Positions 45,042 through 52,287 of a stretch of 64,000 bases of DNA are shown in pieces. The notes under the pieces were generated by a model. That model was not told where the DNA came from, did not search any database, and saw only the letters and a program-made list of their open reading frames with translations. The stretch's first letter is position 1, and each line of letters starts with the position of its first letter. The position numbers were made by a program, and so were the translations under genes. This DNA comes from Marinobacter sp. F4218. GTDB lineage: Bacteria; Pseudomonadota; Gammaproteobacteria; Pseudomonadales; Oleiphilaceae. The stretch covers positions 1,674,001 to 1,738,000 of the forward strand of contig NZ_JAHZIL010000003.1 of the NCBI RefSeq assembly GCF_019443085.1. The letters are read 5' to 3'.

Positions 45042-45848
45042 TTAATGGTTAATATTTTCCGAATAGAATGTGTCGGGATCTAGAACCCAGAAATCAGTGC
45101 TTTCGTAACCAAGTAAAGGGCGCCCTTGGATGTAAACTTTTCCACTGGCTTTATCAGGCCAAAAAACACCGAGAGGCAGTGCATTCATGTGCTGGTATAC
45201 CTTGACGACCTGAGGCGCACCTCCAATGCTATCCGCTTGGGTGCTGCTCCTTAACATATCTCTAACTACCTCAAATGGCTCCATATCAAAAGAACTACCC
45301 TCGGTCTGATTACCCACGAGCCGGCCTTTTTTTCTCATTACGTCTACTAATTTGGCATTAGCTTCTTTTGCTTTATCGCCACCAAAGATCATCGGATCCA
45401 TGCCGCCGACCCAGCGCTTCACCGGTCTGGCAATAAACTTTTTTTGTACTGCATCATATTTGATGGCCCAAATATCGAATCTCTTATGAATCCATGAGTA
45501 CCCACCAAAGATAAATGATACATCTGGGTTCATCATGGCTGGTATATCACTAAGAATCGAGGAAGCCATGCTATTCAACACCTTAACGCTGTGCGTCTTT
45601 AACTCTCGGACATCCATGGCACGAGTTTTCGAACGGTTGTATGACGCGATCGCTAAGGAAATTTGATGCATCAAAGGGTAAGCCATGTCAGTCTCACCAG
45701 CGAAAGCAATCGCACAGTCAGACCTAGCCAAAGTGATGACTTTCGGTGAGTAGTCGAGGTTCCTTCCGCCGGACAACCTGCTGTCAGATACAAACAATAG
45801 CTCTTCACACTTATTTATTTTTCTTATCCACGCTGCACAAATAGTCAT
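45042..45848 (-). CDS. Cassette 3: HslV/proteasome-like Ntn-hydrolase fold protein
   Basis: A 268-residue protein resembling the HslV/proteasome beta-subunit fold. It begins MTICAAWIRK, so Met removal would expose Thr as N-terminal nucleophile. SDSR (Asp22), DYSPKVITL (Lys36) and CAIAFAGETDMAYPLMHQIS follow the order of HslV Asp17, Lys33 and the GFAGGTADAF strand. A later glycine-rich FGGYSWIHK and FGGDKAKEANAKL fit the fold. HslV is about 175 residues; the extra C-terminal 90 residues are unassigned. No HslU-type ATPase is in the array. The assignment rests on pattern and needs structural comparison. Confidence 0.62.
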   Translation of the reverse strand: MTICAAWIRKINKCEELLFVSDSRLSGGRNLDYSPKVITLARSDCAIAFAGETDMAYPLMHQISLAIASYNRSKTRAMDVRELKTHSVKVLNSMASSILSDIPAMMNPDVSFIFGGYSWIHKRFDIWAIKYDAVQKKFIARPVKRWVGGMDPMIFGGDKAKEANAKLVDVMRKKGRLVGNQTEGSSFDMEPFEVVRDMLRSSTQADSIGGAPQVVKVYQHMNALPLGVFWPDKASGKVYIQGRPLLGYESTDFWVLDPDTFYSENINH

Positions 45849-45871
45849 CTAATATCTCGATTCGAAACCAT

Positions 45872-45955
45872 ATCTAACGCTTGCAGCATGCGCGCCCATC
45901 GAATGGAGCCGAAGGCGCAATAAAGTGGGCATCGCCGTGCCTGCACTTGTTAGCC
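45872..45955 (-). other. attC site of cassette 2
   Basis: GGCTAAC to GTTAGAT on the minus strand, 84 bases. Left and right arms (GTGCAGGCACGGCG, CGCGCATGCTGCAAGCG) are complementary. Confidence 0.83.
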
Positions 45956-45965
45956 GAGCCTCTCA

Positions 45966-46784
45966 TTACGGTGCGGTGTTCGACAAATCGATGATAGTTG
46001 GCAGCTTGATAACACCCGCTTGAACTACCGCAAAGGTGACTGCGACAAACGTAAGCCAAAACATCTTACGTTGAAGTTTTACGGCTTCCGTATGACGCTG
46101 CTCCGTCTCCTCGTGCTTTTCTAGCGTTTCTATTGCCTTCCCTTCCACGACATATTCAGTGTTAACTTTCCGCAGCTCACCGGACTGGACAAGCGACTCT
46201 AGATATAGTCGTACTTTCTCTCTCTGAACCTCACGTGACGGGTGCAAAAACATCCGCATTGAATAAATTTTCGACATCAGAGATAACAGATCAATGCCTT
46301 TGTGTGTTCTAACCAACTGATCTTCCACCATGAAGGCCAACAGATCCATCCGTCGCTTCGTAACCAATCGTTTCTTGTTAAAGAAGTATTGAAAAGACGC
46401 ATCAATATGACGATATAGACGAATCTTCAGGTATATGATTCTAGTGAAATAGTGCCATGCAAAATCATAAATGCTAGAAAACGTAACTTCGGATAGGCCG
46501 TAGTAGTGGGTAATACTCAATTGGCCGTGCAATAACTCAGACAGAGATAGATCGAGGTCCTCACTGTATGACCGTCCGTCCCATTTCAATCCCGAAAGCT
46601 TATTCCCATCGAAGGCCGTTGCTAAGAAATACGGTTCATAGTTCCTGTCCATAGCCACAACGTAGCAGTTCACCGCTTCACCACGTTTTCCAGAACGCGG
46701 TATCCGTGACTCACACGACCGAGCGATGAGACGAGGCAAGAGACGCTTGAGTAGCCAGATTTTCATTTCAAACTTGCACTCCAT
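45966..46784 (-). CDS. Cassette 2: helical protein with C-terminal membrane anchor, unknown function
   Basis: A 272-residue protein (ATG 46784; an ATG at 46766 has a slightly better GGAG upstream). About residues 1-125 are mixed, with a strand-like NCYVVAMDRNYEPYFLAT and a basic start. The middle is helical and rich in Arg/Lys; a helix with EKHEETEQRHTEAVKLQRKM leads to a single transmembrane segment near the C terminus (MFWLTFVAVTFAVVQAGVI). Tail-anchoring of a soluble effector is a reasonable reading. It follows the caspase-like cassette. I do not recognise a family. Confidence 0.65.
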   Translation of the reverse strand: MECKFEMKIWLLKRLLPRLIARSCESRIPRSGKRGEAVNCYVVAMDRNYEPYFLATAFDGNKLSGLKWDGRSYSEDLDLSLSELLHGQLSITHYYGLSEVTFSSIYDFAWHYFTRIIYLKIRLYRHIDASFQYFFNKKRLVTKRRMDLLAFMVEDQLVRTHKGIDLLSLMSKIYSMRMFLHPSREVQREKVRLYLESLVQSGELRKVNTEYVVEGKAIETLEKHEETEQRHTEAVKLQRKMFWLTFVAVTFAVVQAGVIKLPTIIDLSNTAP

Positions 46785-46798
46785 GGACGGAACTTAAC

Positions 46799-46871
46799 GC
46801 CTAACGCCCTGTATAAGCCGCCAGTTTGGAGCGGCAGCGGAAAATTGGCCGGCTTGATTCACCGGTTAGGA
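46799..46871 (-). other. attC site of cassette 1
   Basis: TCCTAAC to GTTAGGC on the minus strand, 73 bases, with arms CGGTGAATCAAGCCGGCC and GGCGGCTTATACAGGGC. The stop codon of cassette 1 lies in the first core. Confidence 0.83.
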
Positions 46872-47723
46872 TTCGCATCGCTCAATAATCTGGTCGAAAG
46901 TGAGCGGAAACTTTTCCTCATTCTCAGGATACTGGTCCATAAAAAAGAACCTTCTTCTCAGCAATTCAAAGCCAAAATCTCCTTCATCCAGACTTTCGTT
47001 GACCTGCTGCCTGGCCCATTCTCTACCTTTTTCTTTTACGTCCGCACTTTTCATTAAACGGCTAACAAGGTAATCCGCTCTTTTCTTCTTACCCGAGCCC
47101 TTGCAGAATTTCTTGTAGTACGAACAAAATGCACGGGCAAAAATGCCAGCCGCGCTCGTGAAATGGAATTTTTTAGTTTCTCCACTTTTACTATTAAGCG
47201 CTTCCATCGCTTTGTCACCATCCAGCGATTCAAAAAATTCACTGTAAAATGCGTTGAAAGCCTCTTCTAAATCGCCGGAATTTTCTTGCTGATCGGGACC
47301 AATCAAGATCGAGAAAGGCGCACCATCCGGTTTGCTTGCTGACTTTATCAAATGAATCCCTTGGCACACTGCAAGAGTTATGACCAGATTGAGCCCGCAC
47401 AGTCTGTTGATCTCAATGAGGTGAGACCTTATTTCATTCCACGAAATTCTTGTATTGTTTGATAGTTCAAACCCGCTCTCATCTCCGTGGCATTCAAAGT
47501 GAATAATGGGGGAGTTGTTGTTCTTTACGTCTTCCTTAATCTCCTCCAAAACTTGGAGAAATTCCTCTTTATTCTTGGGCTCCCTGAGCTCTGCGCTTAG
47601 GTTTTCATCTTGGGCCCACAGATACATCAATTTATTTTCGAACAAGTGCTTACCGGTCTTCTTGTCCGAGCCACGGAGAGATTCAACTACCCAAATTTTG
47701 TTGAAGAGTACACTAGTCTCCAT
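46866..47723 (-). CDS. Cassette 1: caspase/CHAT-like cysteine protease
   Basis: A 285-residue protein of the CHAT/caspase-like type. The dyad is visible as SPIIHFECHGDESGFELS (His79) and LNLVITLAVCQGIHLIKSAS (Cys120), in beta-strand contexts of the caspase fold, with ISWNEIRSHLIEINRLCG between. The C-terminal half is helical and basic (GSGKKKRADYLVSRLM). CHAT proteases act in bacterial cell-suicide and anti-phage pathways, usually with a sensor partner; here the neighbour is a tail-anchored protein from another cassette. AGGA seven bases before ATG 47723 is supplied by the GTTAGGA boundary core. Substrate unknown. Confidence 0.76.
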   Translation of the reverse strand: METSVLFNKIWVVESLRGSDKKTGKHLFENKLMYLWAQDENLSAELREPKNKEEFLQVLEEIKEDVKNNNSPIIHFECHGDESGFELSNNTRISWNEIRSHLIEINRLCGLNLVITLAVCQGIHLIKSASKPDGAPFSILIGPDQQENSGDLEEAFNAFYSEFFESLDGDKAMEALNSKSGETKKFHFTSAAGIFARAFCSYYKKFCKGSGKKKRADYLVSRLMKSADVKEKGREWARQQVNESLDEGDFGFELLRRRFFFMDQYPENEEKFPLTFDQIIERCES

Positions 47724-47858
47724 CCCAAAATCCTAACAGCGTATTCAACGAACCCGTACGTATAACACGCATTCGTATAATTCCTGTTTCAGCCGCCTGT
47801 CTGATTTCATAAACCGCCATTAAACCAGTACGTTACCAGAACCTACAACGGCTACCGC

Positions 47859-47919
47859 CGGAGTTATACGCCCCTTCCAGATCCCGATTCTCGTTAGATC
47901 AGGGCGTATAACTCCAAAC
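47859..47919. repeat. Inverted repeat pair, 14-bp perfect arms
   Basis: GGAGTTATACGCCC and GGGCGTATAACTCC are exact reverse complements about 30 bases apart. The same GGAGTTATACG core recurs in the palindrome at 47977-48010 and, with one change, near 47774, so it is a small repeat family downstream of nrdB. Confidence 0.75.
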
Positions 47920-47976
47920 CCTCAAATCCACTACCTTAACCGTATCAGAGAGTTACAGGTTTTGCGCGAGAGTTCG

Positions 47977-48010
47977 CCGGAGTTATACGAACGCGTTCGA
48001 ATAACTCCGG
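47977..48010. repeat. 34-bp near-perfect palindrome after nrdB
   Basis: CCGGAGTTATACGAACG faces CGTTCGAATAACTCCGG; the arms differ at one position. It lies 15 bases past the nrdB stop and overlaps a GGCCG/CGGCC hairpin (48009-48024). It may stop nrdB transcripts before the array, or be a protein-binding site. There is no T-run. Confidence 0.65.
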
Positions 48011-48024
48011 CCGTTCGGGCGGCC

Positions 48025-49098
48025 TTACCACTCCAACTGCGCCCCGGTCTGGTACTCGATCACCCGGGTCTCGAAGAAGTTCTTTTCCTTCCTCAGAGTG
48101 GCCTGTTCGTCCAGCCAGGGTGATACATTCCTCGCGCCCGGGAACGGCTCGTCCAGGCCCACGGTGCGGGCGCGGCGGTTGGCCACGAAGCGGAACTGTT
48201 CGCTGTGGTACTCGGCAGAGTAGCCGAGGATCGGGTCGCGCAGGATGTAGTTGGCGTAGTTGGTTTCGGCGGCTTCGGATTCGTCCCACATCTCGCGCAC
48301 GGCTTTCGGGTCGAAGCGGATGTTTTCCTCCTCCACGATCTGGTTCACCACCTTCAGGCCGAAGGAGAAGTGCATGGCTTCATCCCGCAGGATGTACTGC
48401 AGCTGTTCACCGGTACCGCGCATGAGGCCGCGGCGCTGCAGGGCGAAGATGGGGCTAAAGCCGTTGTAGAACCAGGTGCCTTCGAACACCGCCGCGAAGA
48501 ACAGGTAGGACATGATGAATTCCTGCAGGTCATCCTTGTTGCGCAGGTTCATGTCCGGGCGCATGGCGGCATTCAGCCGGCGGTTGGCGATCTGGATCTT
48601 GCCGTTGATTGCTGGCACCACCCGGTAGCGGTTATAGATCTCGCTCTGGTCCAGGTTCAGGGTTTCGATGCAGTGCTGGTAGGCCCATGTGTGCATGGCC
48701 TCCTCGTACACCTGGCGGGCCTGGTAGATCTGGAGTTCCGGCGCGCTCATCTTCTCCATTACTGCCAGGCCGATGTTGCGCATGGCCAGGATGTCGGAGG
48801 TGGTGAGGTAGGCCAGCACGTTCTCGTACACGTGCTTTTCCGGCGCTGTGAGCCGGTGGTGGTAGTCGTGGACGTCCTGGGCCATGTTCACGTCCAGCGG
48901 GGTCCAGTGGTTCTTGTTGGCGTTCATGAAGTATTCCCAGGCCCAGGGATACTTGAACGGGGCGAGCTGGTTGATGTCCGTCTCGCCGTTGACCACGCGC
49001 TTGTCGTCCGCGTTGACCGGCGCCGGTGCGTTGGGGTTGGCGCCGGCATGAGCGGCCGGCGTGCTGGTGGTTGCTGGTTCGTCGTCCCAGTCGAGCAT
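48025..49098 (-). CDS. nrdB: Class Ia ribonucleotide reductase, beta (R2) subunit
   Basis: A 357-residue R2 protein. The di-iron ligands and radical Tyr are visible: Asp in LTTSDILAMRN, Glu and His in VYEEAMHTWAYQHC with the radical Tyr four residues after the His, Glu in VFEGTWFYNG and Glu/His in RDEAMHFSFG. The C-terminal peptide YQTGAQLEW binds the alpha subunit. With NrdA it reduces ribonucleoside diphosphates aerobically. The gene follows nrdA by 31 bases, one operon. The first 40 residues are Ala/Pro/Thr-rich linker. Confidence 0.96.
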   Translation of the reverse strand: MLDWDDEPATTSTPAAHAGANPNAPAPVNADDKRVVNGETDINQLAPFKYPWAWEYFMNANKNHWTPLDVNMAQDVHDYHHRLTAPEKHVYENVLAYLTTSDILAMRNIGLAVMEKMSAPELQIYQARQVYEEAMHTWAYQHCIETLNLDQSEIYNRYRVVPAINGKIQIANRRLNAAMRPDMNLRNKDDLQEFIMSYLFFAAVFEGTWFYNGFSPIFALQRRGLMRGTGEQLQYILRDEAMHFSFGLKVVNQIVEEENIRFDPKAVREMWDESEAAETNYANYILRDPILGYSAEYHSEQFRFVANRRARTVGLDEPFPGARNVSPWLDEQATLRKEKNFFETRVIEYQTGAQLEW

Positions 49099-49129
49099 GG
49101 TCTGTGCCTCTTAAATTGAAAGTAAGTGG

Positions 49130-51907
49130 TTACTGACAAGCTTCGCAGTCAGGGTCGTCGATGCTGCATACCTGGGGCTGGGGTGCCATAGAAGGCGCTG
49201 ATACGGGCGCGGTTTTCTCGGCCCCGGTGGCACCCAGCGAGCGCAGGTAATAGGTGGTTTTCAGGCCCCGCTCCCACGCCAACTGGTACAGGGCATCCAG
49301 CTTCTTGCCGCTGGGTTCGGCCATGTACAGGTTCAGGCTCTGGGCCTGGTCCAGCCATTTCTGGCGGCGGGCGGCGGCTTCCACCAGCCAGCGGGCGTCA
49401 ATCTCGAACGCGGTGGCGTAGCGGGCCTTGAGTTCGGCCGGGATGCGGTCGATCTGCTGCACCGAGCCGTCGAAGTATTTCAGGTCGTTGACCATCACGT
49501 TGTCCCACAGGCCCTCGACCTTGAGGTCGCGGACCAGCGACGGATTCACCACCGTGAACTCGCCCGAGAGGTTCGATTTCACGAACAGGTTCTGGTACGC
49601 CGGCTCGATGGACTGGGACACGCCCACGATGTTGGAGATGGTCGCCGTGGGCGCGATGGCCATCACGTTGCTGTTGCGCATGCCGTGTTGGGCGATCAGC
49701 TCGCGCACCGGGGTCCAGTCCAGGCGGGCGCTGGTATCCACGGACAGGTCCCCTTCCCGGCGGGCCTGTTTCAGCAGGCTGATGGAATCGATGGGCAGAA
49801 TGCCCTGCTGCCACAGTGAACCTTCGTAGCTCTCATAGGCACCTCGCTCACCCGCCAGCGTGGCGGAGGCACGGATGGCGAAGTAGCTGAGCTGCTCCAT
49901 GGCGACGTCGGCAAAGGCCACCGCTTCCGGGCTGGTATAGGGCAGGCCCAGCTGGTAGAGCGCGTCCTGAAAGCCCATCAGGCCCAGGCCCACCGGCCGA
50001 TGCTTGAGGTTGGAGTTCTTCGCCTGGGGCACCGCGTAGTAGTTGATGTCGATGACGTTATCGAGCATACGCACGGCGGTGGTCACCGTGCGCTCCAGCC
50101 GCTGCACGTCCAGCTCTCCGTTCTCGATGTGGGCGGCCAGGTTCACCGAGCCCAGGTTGCACACGGCAATCTCGTCCGCACTGGTGTTCAGGGTGATCTC
50201 GGTACACAGGTTGGAGCTGTGCACCACGCCCTTATGCTGCTGGGGCGAGCGCAGGTTGCAGGGGTCCTTGAAGGTGATCCAGGGGTGGCCGGTCTCGAAC
50301 AGCACGGTCAGCATCTTGCGCCAGAGCTGCTTGGCGGGAAGTGTCTTGAACAGCCTGATTTCGCCCTGCTCCGCCAGCGCCTCGTAATGCTCGTAGCGCT
50401 CCCGGAACTCGTTACCGTAGAGGTCGTGCAGGTCCGGCACGTCGCTGGGAGAGAACAGGGTCCAGTCCCGGTCCTCGCGCATGCGCTCAATCAGCAGGTC
50501 CGGTACCCAGTTGGCGGTGTTCATGTCGTGGGTGCGGCGGCGTTCGTCACCGGTGTTCTTGCGCAGTTCCAGGAATTCCTCGATGTCCAGGTGCCAGCTT
50601 TCCAGATAGGCGCACACCGCGCCCTTGCGTTTGCCCCCCTGGTTCACGGCCACGGCGGTGTCGTTGACCACTTTCAGGAACGGCACCACACCCTGGCTCT
50701 GGCCGTTGGTGCCCTTGATGTGGGCGCCGAGGGAGCGCACCGGAGTCCAGTCGTTGCCCAGGCCACCGGCCCATTTCGAGAGCATGGCGTTGTCGCGAAT
50801 AGCCCCGTAGATATCTTCGAGGTCATCTCCCACGGTGGTCAGGTAGCAGGAGGACAGCTGGGAATGCCGGGTGCCGCTGTTGAACAGCGTGGGCGTGCTG
50901 GCCATGTAATCGAACGAGGACAAAAGATTGTAGAACTCGATGGCGCGGGTGTTCGGGTCATCCTCGCGCAGCGCCAGGCCCATGGCCACGCGCATGAAGA
51001 ACACTTGCGGCAGTTCCAGGCGGGCCTTGTTCCAGTGCAGGAAGTAACGGTCGTACAGGGTCTGCAGGCCAAGGAAGCCGAACTGCCGGTCCCGCTCCGG
51101 TTTCAGGGCGGTGCCCAGGCGCTCCAGATCAAAGGCCGCCAGCGCTTCGTCCAGCAGCTCGTAGCGGATGCCGGCGGCGATGAAGGCTCTCAGGGCCTGT
51201 GGATAAATTTCCGCCAGTGGCAGCTCTGTGGACAAGTTCAGGGCCGAGGCGTTCTCCAGCCGTAGCTGCTCCAGCAACAGCCGGGCGGTGACGGCGCTGT
51301 AGTCCGGCTCCTGTTCGATGCGCCCGCGGGCGGTCATCACCAGCGCCGACAGCACATCTTCCTCGGCAATGCCGTCGTACAGGTTGGTCAGGGCGTCCTC
51401 TACCAGGGAGTCGCCATCGATGCCGTCCAGGCCGGTAGCCGCCTGCTCCACCTGCAGTTTCATGCGGCCCAGGTCCAGCGGGGCGATCTCGCCACCGGCT
51501 TTTTTCACGGTCAGGTGCGGGTGGGCTTCCATCGGGTGATGGTGGGCACGCTGCCGGGCGTGGTCTTCCCGGTAGAGCACGTAGGCGCGGGCGACTTTCT
51601 GTTCCTCGGCCCGCATCAGCGCCAGCTCCACCTGGTCCTGGATGTCTTCGATGTGAACCTTGCCGCCGGCTTTCAGGCGCCGGCCGATGGCCTGGATAAC
51701 CTGCTCGGTGACCCGGTGCACGGCGTCGTTGATGCGGGCCGAGCCGGCGGCCTTGTCGCCTTCCACCGCCAGAAATGCCTTGGTCACGGCGACGGTTATC
51801 TTGGACGGATTGAAACCCACGAGGGTGCCGTTGCGTTTGATGACCTGCAGGGATTCGGTTTCAGTTGGGGCGGACGGCTGGGGTGCAGCCAGGGCAGAGG
51901 TGGACAT
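49130..51907 (-). CDS. nrdA: Class Ia ribonucleotide reductase, alpha (R1) subunit with two ATP cones
   Basis: From ATG 51907 (AGGAGT six bases upstream) the protein has 925 residues, longer than the E. coli subunit (about 760), because two ATP-cone regulatory domains precede the barrel: VIKRNGTLVGFNPSKITVAV (about 20-115) and LTVKKAGGEIAPLDLGRMKL (about 130-215). This duplicated-cone layout is known from Pseudomonas NrdA. The barrel shows TPTLFNSGTRHSQLSSCYLT with the active-site Cys, SNLCTEI and HRPVGLGLMGFQ. The C-terminal redox pair DPDCEACQ is intact. Expression is controlled by the upstream promoter and cobalamin riboswitch. Confidence 0.96.
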   Translation of the reverse strand: MSTSALAAPQPSAPTETESLQVIKRNGTLVGFNPSKITVAVTKAFLAVEGDKAAGSARINDAVHRVTEQVIQAIGRRLKAGGKVHIEDIQDQVELALMRAEEQKVARAYVLYREDHARQRAHHHPMEAHPHLTVKKAGGEIAPLDLGRMKLQVEQAATGLDGIDGDSLVEDALTNLYDGIAEEDVLSALVMTARGRIEQEPDYSAVTARLLLEQLRLENASALNLSTELPLAEIYPQALRAFIAAGIRYELLDEALAAFDLERLGTALKPERDRQFGFLGLQTLYDRYFLHWNKARLELPQVFFMRVAMGLALREDDPNTRAIEFYNLLSSFDYMASTPTLFNSGTRHSQLSSCYLTTVGDDLEDIYGAIRDNAMLSKWAGGLGNDWTPVRSLGAHIKGTNGQSQGVVPFLKVVNDTAVAVNQGGKRKGAVCAYLESWHLDIEEFLELRKNTGDERRRTHDMNTANWVPDLLIERMREDRDWTLFSPSDVPDLHDLYGNEFRERYEHYEALAEQGEIRLFKTLPAKQLWRKMLTVLFETGHPWITFKDPCNLRSPQQHKGVVHSSNLCTEITLNTSADEIAVCNLGSVNLAAHIENGELDVQRLERTVTTAVRMLDNVIDINYYAVPQAKNSNLKHRPVGLGLMGFQDALYQLGLPYTSPEAVAFADVAMEQLSYFAIRASATLAGERGAYESYEGSLWQQGILPIDSISLLKQARREGDLSVDTSARLDWTPVRELIAQHGMRNSNVMAIAPTATISNIVGVSQSIEPAYQNLFVKSNLSGEFTVVNPSLVRDLKVEGLWDNVMVNDLKYFDGSVQQIDRIPAELKARYATAFEIDARWLVEAAARRQKWLDQAQSLNLYMAEPSGKKLDALYQLAWERGLKTTYYLRSLGATGAEKTAPVSAPSMAPQPQVCSIDDPDCEACQ

Positions 51908-51940
51908 GTCTGTACTCCTGAATACGCGTTGGGTTCCTTT

Positions 51941-52021
51941 CACCTTCGCGTACGCAGGGGCGCACCTTGCCCGGGGGACGGGCAGGCACTACCGATCTGC
52001 TCACCTTAAGACGCGAAGGTG
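51941..52021 (-). promoter_or_regulatory. Long-range hairpin between riboswitch and nrdA (expression platform candidate)
   Basis: ACGCGAAGGTG at 51941-51951 on the minus strand is the exact partner of CACCTTCGCGT at 52011-52021, enclosing a second hairpin TGCCCG/CGGGCA (51968-51984). The outer arm closest to nrdA ends about 21 bases before its Shine-Dalgarno. The outer stem could compete with the riboswitch end, which begins six bases away, and so transmit B12 binding to transcription or translation. It lacks a T-run, arguing against a simple terminator. Confidence 0.55.
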
Positions 52022-52026
52022 CAGTT

Positions 52027-52177
52027 GTATCCCTGGCAGGTCTTCGGACTCAGGAGCATGAATCGTTCGATTCGGCCTCGCGTGGCGACTTCCCGGCTTG
52101 CGCCAGTGTCTTCATGCCACGCTCGTTCTCCAATACCGCTGCGCGTCAGTTCCGGATTCTCACCGGATTCCCGATAC
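52027..52177 (-). ncRNA. Cobalamin (B12) riboswitch upstream of nrdA
   Basis: Read on the minus strand, the RNA carries the cobalamin aptamer landmarks in order: GGTATC (P1 5' arm), GGGAATCCGGTGAGAATCC, GGAACTGACGCGCAGCGG, GCCGGGAAGTCGCCACG, GAGTCCGAAGACCTGCC (B12 box) and the closing GATAC. In known cobalamin riboswitches, ligand binding lowers expression. Here it precedes the B12-independent class Ia reductase, so B12 should switch it off in favour of a B12-dependent class II enzyme elsewhere in the genome. The class II gene is not in this window. Confidence 0.93.
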
Positions 52178-52225
52178 CGAGATGCTCAAAAAAACAACAT
52201 CTGGTAGTTAACCAAGGATGAAAAC

Positions 52226-52254
52226 ACTATATACACGATATTCAGACGGAACAA
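52226..52254 (-). promoter_or_regulatory. sigma70-type promoter of nrdAB with possible NrdR box
   Basis: TTGTTC (52249-52254) and TATAGT (52226-52231) are separated by exactly 17 bases on the minus strand, about 50 bases upstream of the riboswitch. An ACACTATATACACG sequence over the -10 (52224-52237) resembles half of an NrdR repressor box, ACACwATAT-type; a second box at the usual spacing was not found. Confidence 0.6.
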
Positions 52255-52271
52255 GGCGGGGCAACAAAAAA

Positions 52272-52287
52272 GGCCCCCGAAGGGGCC
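52272..52287 (-). terminator. Rho-independent terminator after fmdB
   Basis: On the minus strand GGCCCC-TTCG-GGGGCC is followed by TTTTTTG: a six-pair GC stem, UUCG tetraloop and T-run, 29 bases past the fmdB stop. It separates the fmd transcript from the nrdA promoter. Confidence 0.9.

Larger units (their letters stand above)
38203..47737 (-). mobile_element. Integron gene-cassette array without integrase (CALIN-type)
   Basis: Thirteen genes, all on the minus strand, are each followed by a 45-93-base imperfect palindrome bounded by RYYYAAC-like and GTTRRRY-like core sites, the hallmarks of attC. Each gene plus its attC forms a cassette. Flanks are ordinary chromosomal genes, ridA on the left and nrdB on the right. 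No tyrosine-recombinase gene lies within the window, so it is either a cluster of attC sites lacking an integrase or has been separated from its integrase. Intergenic DNA is tight, and the cassettes differ in base composition (the right-hand ones are much more AT-rich than flanking genes), as expected for independent origins. Confidence 0.9.
47724..48024. other. Intergenic border between cassette array and nrdB, with inverted repeats
   Basis: About 300 non-coding bases. It holds the boundary core GTTAGGA (47731-47737, minus), a set of GGAGTTATACG-type repeats in alternating orientation (47774-47785, 47859-47920, 47977-48010), and a GC hairpin next to the nrdB stop. No integrase gene or complete attI was recognised. 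The boundary core would be the attI or the previous attC end. Confidence 0.6.

Noticed and set aside
47731..47900. Possible extra attC or attI between cassette 1 and nrdB
   Set aside because: There is one GTTAGGA core (minus strand) and one GTTAGAT (plus strand) about 160 bases apart, but arms do not pair convincingly and polarity is inconsistent; kept only as boundary core.
48025..49098. Integrase gene at the right edge of the array
   Set aside because: The frame next to the array is nrdB, with full di-iron and radical motifs; no tyrosine-recombinase signature (R..HxxR..Y) is seen near either border.
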